NCBI GenBank assembly: GCA_017646225.1 | Contig: JAGCMZ010000165.1 | Span: forward strand, 1-5,380 | DNA length: 5,380 bases | Source of the DNA: Paludibacteraceae bacterium | GTDB taxonomy: Bacteria; Bacteroidota; Bacteroidia; Bacteroidales; Paludibacteraceae | Direction of reading: 5' to 3' | Shown here: positions 1 to 5,380 of the stretch, piece by piece | Position numbering within the stretch: position 1 is the stretch's first letter | Layout: each line of letters begins with the position of its first letter | Translations under genes and position numbers: made by a program | The notes under the pieces: model-generated | What the model was told of the DNA's origin: nothing | Database searches by the model: none | Seen by the model: only the letters and a program-made list of their open reading frames with translations

Positions 1-2222
1 GCAGCGAAGAAGACGAAGAAGGCGACGATACCCCTAGCACAGATTATGCCAACATTACCTGGAGATTTTCAAAAGGCGAAAGCAGTTCTTCTATGACTTG
101 CACAGATTATACCACACAAGCAGGCTTTTTCTACAAAGACGGGGTTACCGCTTCTAAAGCCCAACTGTTAATGGTAGAAATTCCTGTTGATTCTAAAAAA
201 TACGACTATTATTGGAACCTAAACGATAACGCTAATTGCAGTGGCAACACCTTAATGGAAGCCCCCAAAACCATTGGGTTTAAAGATACCCGAAAAACCA
301 TTGCTTGGCAACGCGTAGCGGTATTTGAAGATGGCAGTTACATACAATCGGCAGCATCGTCTACCCATTTTACCATCAACGATAAAAAAGCTACCACCGG
401 CAGCAATTACACCGTTAGTGCCAGCATTGATTTAGGCGATGATAAAAATATATCTGTTCACTATGGTAGCGTAAACTCGGGCAGCAAGCAAGATGCACTT
501 GTAAAAGGAAAGGTTTCTAATAATTGTATAAAAGCTACCGTTACCTATTCTTACCTAACCAACCAACTATCCATTACAGAAACCGCTTGGGGTGAGGTAG
601 AAGAAGAGGAAGAAACCAACGACGACATTGACATTGCCTATTTTAGAGGCGAGCCTGCTGTGGTACGCGTGGGTACACCCGTTACGGTAAAAATAAAATT
701 CAATAGCCTAAATGGCTGCACCGTGGCCTATAGAATGAACCACAACAACCAATCGTCTACCGCTGTAAACTTTACCAAAGGCAGCAACGGCGAATATACC
801 TACACCATTGAATCGCCCCAAAGTGGCATTTATGGTTTCTACTTGGATAGAACCAAAGATGGCACCACCAAAAAAGCGTATTGCGCCGTTTATGTAAAAG
901 TATTGGAAGGCAAAATAGCCAACCATAGCATTCACATCAACCCATACGCCAATATCGATTGGAGTAAAATTAATCAATACAAAGGTAATTTCCATACCCA
1001 TACCACCCAATCGAACGATGCTGCAGACGGCTTTACCACCGCCTATGTAGTAGACAAATACCACCAAGCTGGGTATAAAATTTTGGCCCTAACCGACCAC
1101 GATTACAACCCATACCCTTGGACCATGTTCCCTCAATTTATGCCTGGCGTAGAAGCGCGCGACCCCGAAAAATTGGGCATGCTAGCCGTTCCAGGCAACG
1201 AATTGAGCAAAGACAACACCAACAATTGGGCAGAACAAACCGGTGGCCAATTTAACCACCACAACGATTTCTTTACCGGCCGTCAAGGGCAAGAATTTGC
1301 TTCGCTGCAAGAATCGTACGCCTACACCTATGCCTTGGGTGGCTTGCAAATTATAAACCACCCTGGCCAATATTGGGACATCAGTACCAGCTATAATGAA
1401 ACTACCAAAAATGGCCCAGGCTGGCACGCTACTAACTTTAAAACCTACCCATCGCTTATTGGTTTAGAAGTGTACAACCAAGGCAACCGTCGCCCCAACG
1501 ACCGCATTCTTTGGGACCAAATTCTAGACAGAACCATGCCTACCAAAGCCGTATTTGGCTACTCTTGCGACGATGCCCACAACGACGACCAGTTGTTTAG
1601 AAACTACAACTTTATGCTGATGGAAGACCTAACTACTGATGAACTTAAAGACGCTATGGTAAAAGGCGAAACCTATTTCTGCTACGAGCCCAAAGGCAGT
1701 GGCGAAGCCAAAGCACCACGCATCAACGCCATTACGGTTGACGAAAATGCCCAAACCATTACCATCGATACCAAAGGAGTAGTTAAGTGGATTTATTCTA
1801 CCGATAAAACCTCAACGGCAGCATCATCGCGCCGTAGCACCGTGGTGGGCATAGGCAATACCTTCTGCTACAAAGGATTCCAAGGCACCTATGTACGCGC
1901 CCTAATTACCAACCAATACGGCGAAACCTGTACACAGCCCATCAGCTTCTTTGACCCCAATTATGACTATACCGCTGTTAACGAAGTAGAAAGCACCCCC
2001 CTTACCATGGTGCTATACCCCAACCCTACTACTAGCCAAATATCGGTATTTATGAACGAGGCCGCACAAGAAGAAGAAATTGCTATTTTTGACCTGAACG
2101 GCAAACAAGTAATGAGCAAAAAAGTAGACGGCGAAACCACCATTCTGCCCACCGAAAACCTAGCTGCAGGCATGTACATCGTAAAATCGGGCAACCGTAC
2201 GGGTAAATTTATTAAACAATAA
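1..2222 (+). CDS. Secreted PHP-domain metallohydrolase (CehA/McbA-like) with T9SS type A sorting domain, 5'-partial
   Basis: The reading frame is open from base 3, giving 739 in-window codons (numbered here from base 3). An ATG at 93 is internal: in-frame coding, including an acidic SEEDEEGDD stretch, precedes it, so the true start and signal peptide lie upstream. Order of parts: acidic linker (1-9); beta-rich Cys-containing module (about 12-197); second acidic linker (198-210); Ig-like module (about 213-301); PHP metallohydrolase domain (about 326-565); beta-sandwich (about 570-650); T9SS sorting domain (about 667-739) with LYPNP, FDLNGKQV and GMYIVK. PHP metal-ligand candidates are H331-x-H333, D365/H366 in LTDHD, E400 in GNE, H453 in NHPG, and D524/H526 in CDDAH. 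PHP enzymes hydrolyse phosphoesters or, in CehA/McbA, carbamate esters; the substrate here is unknown. T9SS cargo crosses the outer membrane and is usually anchored to surface LPS or released, so surface location is inferred. Domain family is confident; exact function is not. Confidence 0.88.
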   Translation, partial: SEEDEEGDDTPSTDYANITWRFSKGESSSSMTCTDYTTQAGFFYKDGVTASKAQLLMVEIPVDSKKYDYYWNLNDNANCSGNTLMEAPKTIGFKDTRKTIAWQRVAVFEDGSYIQSAASSTHFTINDKKATTGSNYTVSASIDLGDDKNISVHYGSVNSGSKQDALVKGKVSNNCIKATVTYSYLTNQLSITETAWGEVEEEEETNDDIDIAYFRGEPAVVRVGTPVTVKIKFNSLNGCTVAYRMNHNNQSSTAVNFTKGSNGEYTYTIESPQSGIYGFYLDRTKDGTTKKAYCAVYVKVLEGKIANHSIHINPYANIDWSKINQYKGNFHTHTTQSNDAADGFTTAYVVDKYHQAGYKILALTDHDYNPYPWTMFPQFMPGVEARDPEKLGMLAVPGNELSKDNTNNWAEQTGGQFNHHNDFFTGRQGQEFASLQESYAYTYALGGLQIINHPGQYWDISTSYNETTKNGPGWHATNFKTYPSLIGLEVYNQGNRRPNDRILWDQILDRTMPTKAVFGYSCDDAHNDDQLFRNYNFMLMEDLTTDELKDAMVKGETYFCYEPKGSGEAKAPRINAITVDENAQTITIDTKGVVKWIYSTDKTSTAASSRRSTVVGIGNTFCYKGFQGTYVRALITNQYGETCTQPISFFDPNYDYTAVNEVESTPLTMVLYPNPTTSQISVFMNEAAQEEEIAIFDLNGKQVMSKKVDGETTILPTENLAAGMYIVKSGNRTGKFIKQ

Positions 2223-2240
2223 AAAACAACAACCGTTTAT

Positions 2241-2285
2241 CAATCGGCAAAGCGAACATTCGTTTTGCCGATTGTTTATATCTTT
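2241..2285 (+). terminator. Intrinsic terminator after the PHP protein gene
   Basis: Bases 2241-2255 pair with 2260-2274 to form a 15-bp stem (14 Watson-Crick pairs and one G-T) with a 4-base loop, ACAT. The stem begins 18 bases after the TAA stop and is followed by a T-rich stretch, TTTATATCTTT (2275-2285). An A-rich run lies just before it. This geometry fits a rho-independent terminator, although the T tract is interrupted. It separates the secreted-protein gene from dusB. Confidence 0.8.
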
Positions 2286-2286
2286 G
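2279..2286 (+). promoter_or_regulatory. Probable Bacteroidetes-type -7 promoter element for dusB
   Basis: TATCTTTG matches the Bacteroidetes primary-sigma -7 consensus TAnnTTTG exactly and ends 21 bases before the dusB ATG, implying a very short leader. A TTTG at 2264-2267 could be taken for the -33 element, but its spacing of 11 bases is well below the usual 19-21, so the upstream half is not supported. The element sits in the T-rich tail of the terminator. No Shine-Dalgarno sequence is visible between it and the ATG, as is common in this phylum. Confidence 0.55.
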
Positions 2287-2307
2287 TACATCTTTACCTT
2301 AGTACCT

Positions 2308-3297
2308 ATGCAAATAGCACACCTTACATTTCCCGATAAGCCGTTGTTTTTGGCGCCCATGGAAGACGTTACCAACCCTAATTTTAGGATGCTTTGTAAA
2401 CGTTATGGGTCCGATATGGTGTACACCGAATTTATATCGGCCGATGCCCTGATTAGAAGCGTATCGCGTACCGAGCAAAAATTAACCATCAACGAGGGGG
2501 AACGTCCTGTGGCTATTCAGCTATACGGTAAAGACCCCGTAGCCATGGCAGAGGCTGCCCAAATTGCCGAGAGTGCCCATCCCGACATTATTGACATTAA
2601 CTTTGGGTGCCCCGTAAAAAAAGTGGCAGGCAAAGGCGCGGGTGCAGGGCTGTTGCGCGATGTTCCTAGGATGCTTGCCATTACCAAAGCCGTTAAAGAT
2701 GCCGTTAAAACACCTGTTACCGTTAAAACCCGTTTGGGCTGGGACGATAGCAGTAAAATTATTGTTGACTTAGCCGAAAGGCTGCAAGACGAAGGCATAG
2801 CCGCCCTAAGCATTCACGGCCGCACCCGTGCGCAAATGTACAAGGGCGATGCCGATTGGACCCTTATTGGAGCGGTAAAAAACAACCCCCGCATGCACAT
2901 TCCCATTATTGGCAACGGCGATGTTACCACCCCACAGCGCGCCAAAGAATGTTTTGACCAATACGGTGTAGACGCCGTTATGGTAGGACGCGCTAGCATT
3001 GGTCAGCCCTGGATTTTTAAAGAAATGAAGCACTTTTTACTCACTGGCGAAGAAATGCCCCCCATGACTTTCCAAGAAAAAATGGAAATCATCAAAGAGC
3101 AAGTGCTTAAAAGCGTTGAATGGCTGGACGAACGCCGTGGTGTTTTGCACATCCGTCGCCATTTGGCCGCCACACCCATATTTAAAGGCATTTCGCACTT
3201 TAAAGAAACCCGTATTGCCATGTTGCGTGCCGCCACCGTAGCAGAGTTATTTGCCATCTTTGACCAAATCTTGCAAGATAGAAGTAAAAACGATTAG
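2308..3297 (+). CDS. dusB: tRNA-dihydrouridine synthase, DusB type
   Basis: A complete 329-residue protein, the usual length for this family. It uses FMN and NADPH to reduce uridine to 5,6-dihydrouridine in the D-loop of tRNAs, acting in the cytoplasm. Visible family motifs are APMEDVT (16-22, FMN-binding start of the TIM barrel), QLYG (71-74), NFGCPVKK (98-105) with catalytic Cys101 as proton donor, KTR (140-142), HGRTR (170-174), GNGDV (202-206) and VGRASIGQPW (226-235, phosphate-binding loop). The C-terminal part (about 250-329) matches the helical tRNA-binding domain. The ATG at 2308 is chosen because the protein then begins just before the barrel; a TTG at 2272 would start inside the terminator stem and upstream of the promoter element. 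DusB is the most likely subtype from the NFGCPVKK signature and overall pattern; the modified tRNA position cannot be read from sequence alone. Confidence 0.95.
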   Translation: MQIAHLTFPDKPLFLAPMEDVTNPNFRMLCKRYGSDMVYTEFISADALIRSVSRTEQKLTINEGERPVAIQLYGKDPVAMAEAAQIAESAHPDIIDINFGCPVKKVAGKGAGAGLLRDVPRMLAITKAVKDAVKTPVTVKTRLGWDDSSKIIVDLAERLQDEGIAALSIHGRTRAQMYKGDADWTLIGAVKNNPRMHIPIIGNGDVTTPQRAKECFDQYGVDAVMVGRASIGQPWIFKEMKHFLLTGEEMPPMTFQEKMEIIKEQVLKSVEWLDERRGVLHIRRHLAATPIFKGISHFKETRIAMLRAATVAELFAIFDQILQDRSKND

Positions 3298-3317
3298 TCG
3301 ATTCACCGATTCGTCGG
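3291..3317 (+). repeat. 8-base tandem repeat at the dusB 3' end
   Basis: Three successive 8-base units begin with CGATT at 3291, 3299 and 3307 (CGATTAGT, CGATTCAC, CGATTCGT), followed by CGG. The first unit contains the last codon and stop of dusB. A second small tandem repeat, AGCGA twice (3318-3327), follows directly. The stretch can form weak hairpins: CCGA-TTCG-TCGG (3306-3317), or AGTCG (3296-3300) with CGACT (3325-3329). No T run follows either, so a terminator is not claimed. The remaining spacer up to 3350 is AT-rich with no recognisable promoter. Confidence 0.5.
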
Positions 3318-3350
3318 AGCGAAGCGACTTATTGATGACTAAATTATAAA

Positions 3351-4550
3351 GTGAAACGTCTGCTAATTATAACCGAGGCACTTCCGCCAGCCTTTGCACC
3401 ACGCATGGGACACCTTATTGGCGAACTCTGCCAACAAGGGTATGAGGTAACCGCTTTTGCCACGCAATATCCACAAACACATTGCCACCTACCCATGGAA
3501 GGTGCCAATGTGCATATTTTACCGTATCCATCAACCAAAAACCGCCTTTTTGGCGCCCTAAAATCGTTGCTAGGATGCAAAAGCAGGTGGTTTTATCGCG
3601 CCATTAGCAACACCATTCAAAACCAAGCATTCGATATAGTTTTGTGCAGTACGTACGAAACCTTTCCGCTGCCTACCGCGCTAAAAATAGCGCAAGAAAG
3701 AAACATTCCACTCATTGCCGATTTGCGCGATATTACCGAACAATTTGGCGCTAACTATTTTACAAACCGTCATCGCAAAGCACCCTGGTTGGGCAAATGG
3801 TTTGCGCAGCTAAAAATAAAAGCCCGCAACAAGGTAGTTAAACAAGCCAGCGCCGTTACATCGGTATCGCCATGGCATGTTCAGTACCTTAGCCAATTCA
3901 ACCCCAACGTACATTTGGTGTACAACGGATACGATGCCAAGGAATTCTATTTTAAGCCCATTTCATCGAGCAAATTTAACCTTGTTTATACGGGCAGATT
4001 GGTAGACGAAAAGGCACAAGACCCTACCCTGTTTTTGCAGGCGTTAGAGGAGCTGATAACCACGCAACAAATTGATAGCAACAACGTTGCTTTGCATTGG
4101 TACACCGACCCTGCATCGCAAAAGCGAGTGCAAGGCCTTGTATCGCCCTACACAAACGTACAAGCAATTACGCAATACCACGGTTTGGTACCTAACCAAC
4201 AAATTCCTGCCGTTTTGTGGGATAGTTCGGTGGTGCTTATCCTAACCAACCAACAAACACCAGAGGGCCCCAAAGGCATGATGACCACCAAGTTTTTTGA
4301 CGCTTTGGGCGTTGAGAAACCGGTTCTTTGTGTTAAAAGCGACGAGGCCTGTTTGGCACAAACCATTGCCCAAACCAATGCTGGGCTAGCTGCTACACAA
4401 GTAGTAGAGGTAAAAGCGTTTTTGCTCAATAACTATGCTTGTTGGAAACAAAACGGCTACACGCACCAAGCCGTAAACTTAGTAGAAAAAGAAAAGCTAT
4501 CACGCGCCGCCATGGCAAAAGAATTTGAAAAAGTATGCTGTCTATTTTAA
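3351..4550 (+). CDS. Glycosyltransferase, GT-B fold, GT4-like
   Basis: A 399-residue protein that probably transfers a sugar from a nucleotide-sugar donor onto a growing surface glycan at the cytoplasmic face of the inner membrane. The N-terminal Rossmann half opens with a beta strand and glycine loop (RLLIITEALPPAFAPRMG, 3-20), includes an LIADLRD segment (121-127), and has a basic helix (about 149-165) that could touch the membrane. The C-terminal half has VYNGYD (190-195), LVYTGRL (211-217) and PEGPKGMMTTKFFDALG (304-320) before KPVL, the usual donor-binding region of GT4 enzymes. The start is GTG at 3351: an in-frame TGA lies at 3336-3338, no ATG lies between, and the next Met (residue 19) would remove the first strand and loop. 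No clear Shine-Dalgarno is present. The donor and acceptor sugars cannot be told from sequence. The next gene starts inside this one. Confidence 0.88.
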   Translation: MKRLLIITEALPPAFAPRMGHLIGELCQQGYEVTAFATQYPQTHCHLPMEGANVHILPYPSTKNRLFGALKSLLGCKSRWFYRAISNTIQNQAFDIVLCSTYETFPLPTALKIAQERNIPLIADLRDITEQFGANYFTNRHRKAPWLGKWFAQLKIKARNKVVKQASAVTSVSPWHVQYLSQFNPNVHLVYNGYDAKEFYFKPISSSKFNLVYTGRLVDEKAQDPTLFLQALEELITTQQIDSNNVALHWYTDPASQKRVQGLVSPYTNVQAITQYHGLVPNQQIPAVLWDSSVVLILTNQQTPEGPKGMMTTKFFDALGVEKPVLCVKSDEACLAQTIAQTNAGLAATQVVEVKAFLLNNYACWKQNGYTHQAVNLVEKEKLSRAAMAKEFEKVCCLF

Positions 4551-5380
4551 TTCCCATACACAACTACAACTGCACCGCCTTGGTACATACCTTGCATCAA
4601 CAATGCGAGGCGAGTGGCATGGTGTACGAAATTTTACTGGGCAACGATGCTTCGACGCTTTTTTTGGACGAGTTGCTTTCCTTATCTACCCTAAGCAACA
4701 TCCGCATGGTAACGGCCAAAGAAAATATTGGGCGTAGTAAAATTAGGAACCTACTAGCCGATAAAGCAGCCTACAACACCCTGCTGTTTATCGACTGCGA
4801 CGCCGATGCATCGGGCAACCCTGCTTACATCCGCCAGTACCTACCCTATATGGGAAAACCTTGCTGCGTAGTGGGCGGAACGCAAACACACCCATCGCTC
4901 GATACCCCCGAAACGCACCTTAACTACATCTACGACCTGCTGCGCGAAACGCAAAACAGCCAAAAGGGACATTTTACCACCTTTCAGTTTTTAATAGACA
5001 AAGCGCTGTTTAATAAGGTACGATTTGACGAAACAATTAGCTCTTACGGCTTTGAGGATAGCTTTTTTGGTTACGAAATAGGTCTGTACACTCCTATTTT
5101 ATACGTTCAAAACCCATTGGTGCATACCGGCATGCGCTCCAACCAAGCCTACTTGGCCAAAATAGACGAGCTTTGCACTACCTTGGTACAATTGTACCAC
5201 AGCGACAAGCAAGCCACGCTGCTAAAGGTATCCAAACTGGCTCGCTACCTGCACACACTGTACCGCCTGCGCCTACATGGCTTGGTAGCCCGCTGGTTTA
5301 AGGCCAACAAAAACCGCATCGTTCAAAACCTTTGCAGTTCCACCCCCAACCTCCGCAACCTAGACCTTTACAAGCTAGGC
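4535..5380 (+). CDS. Glycosyltransferase, GT-A fold, family 2-like, 3'-partial
   Basis: The frame from ATG 4535 stays open for 282 codons to the window end, so the C-terminus is missing; family members of about 300 residues suggest little is lost. It starts with the GT2-type strand LSILIPIHNYN (2-12). It then has LLGNDAS (34-40, the place of the usual D-D-S/D-G-S), ENIGRSKIRN (63-72), FIDCDAD (85-91, the DxD-type metal and nucleotide-sugar site), YGFEDSFFGYE (171-181, acidic motif like the catalytic ED of GT2/GT7-type C-terminal regions) and NPLVHTG (193-199), whose His may be a metal ligand. The tail (about 225-265) is rich in Lys, Arg and aromatic residues and may contact the membrane. It likely adds a sugar to a surface polysaccharide or LPS precursor. 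The start codon lies 16 bases before the end of the upstream glycosyltransferase, implying translational coupling. Sugar specificity is unknown. Confidence 0.87.
   Translation, partial: MLSILIPIHNYNCTALVHTLHQQCEASGMVYEILLGNDASTLFLDELLSLSTLSNIRMVTAKENIGRSKIRNLLADKAAYNTLLFIDCDADASGNPAYIRQYLPYMGKPCCVVGGTQTHPSLDTPETHLNYIYDLLRETQNSQKGHFTTFQFLIDKALFNKVRFDETISSYGFEDSFFGYEIGLYTPILYVQNPLVHTGMRSNQAYLAKIDELCTTLVQLYHSDKQATLLKVSKLARYLHTLYRLRLHGLVARWFKANKNRIVQNLCSSTPNLRNLDLYKLG

Noticed and set aside
93..95. ATG at 93 as the start of the PHP protein gene
   Set aside because: The same frame is open back to the window edge with protein-like composition and an acidic linker, and there is no signal peptide after this ATG although the protein carries a T9SS sorting domain.
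708..1067. 119-codon minus-strand open frame opposite the PHP gene
   Set aside because: It is antisense to the Ig-like and PHP-motif region, shows only low-complexity hydrophobic sequence, and is explained by the codon bias (ACC, AAC, GCC) of the + strand gene. Other minus-strand frames in the window are of the same kind.
2272..2307. TTG at 2272 as an upstream start for dusB, adding 12 residues
   Set aside because: It lies within the terminator stem and before the -7 element; the added residues are not part of the Dus fold, and ATG 2308 gives the normal N-terminus.
2160..2375. Minus-strand frame crossing the terminator region
   Set aside because: It runs through the hairpin and into two confident + strand genes, and has no recognisable features.
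3296..3329. Hairpin in the dusB/glycosyltransferase spacer as a terminator
   Set aside because: The stems are only 4-5 bp, with a large asymmetric internal loop, and no T tract follows.
4525..4737. 70-codon + strand open frame starting at ATG 4525
   Set aside because: It overlaps the end of the GT-B gene and the first 200 bases of the GT-A gene out of frame, has no recognisable domain, and the GT-A frame carries the motifs.

Overview
The window looks like a chromosomal piece of a Bacteroidota (Bacteroidetes) genome. The evidence is a C-terminal type IX secretion (T9SS) type A sorting domain on the first protein, a TAnnTTTG-type -7 promoter element before the second gene, and the near absence of Shine-Dalgarno sequences. 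T9SS use argues for a lineage outside the gut Bacteroides core, but the genus cannot be read from the sequence. All four genes lie on the + strand and coding density is very high.

Layout. (1) Positions 1-2222 hold the 3' part of a large secreted modular protein. It has a beta-rich module between two acidic linkers, an Ig-like module, a PHP-type metallohydrolase domain resembling the CehA/McbA family, a beta-sandwich and a T9SS sorting domain. Its start and signal peptide lie upstream of the window. (2) Positions 2223-2307 are a compact spacer with a strong terminator hairpin, immediately followed by a probable promoter. (3) Positions 2308-3297 encode a complete tRNA-dihydrouridine synthase of the DusB type. 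(4) Positions 3298-3350 are a short spacer built of small tandem repeats, with only weak hairpins. (5) Positions 3351-4550 encode a GT-B glycosyltransferase (GT4-like) that starts at GTG. (6) From 4535 to the window end runs a GT-A glycosyltransferase (family 2-like). It overlaps the previous gene by 16 bases and is cut by the window edge.

How they fit together. The two glycosyltransferases are almost certainly co-translated and are probably part of a cell-surface polysaccharide pathway. dusB is a housekeeping tRNA modification gene that may supply their transcription, because no convincing promoter separates it from them. The secreted PHP protein is a separate transcription unit ended by the hairpin. 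No RNA genes, CRISPR arrays or insertion sequences were seen. Nothing here amounts to a clearly new biological system; the most unusual item is the exported PHP metallohydrolase with its acidic-linker modules.
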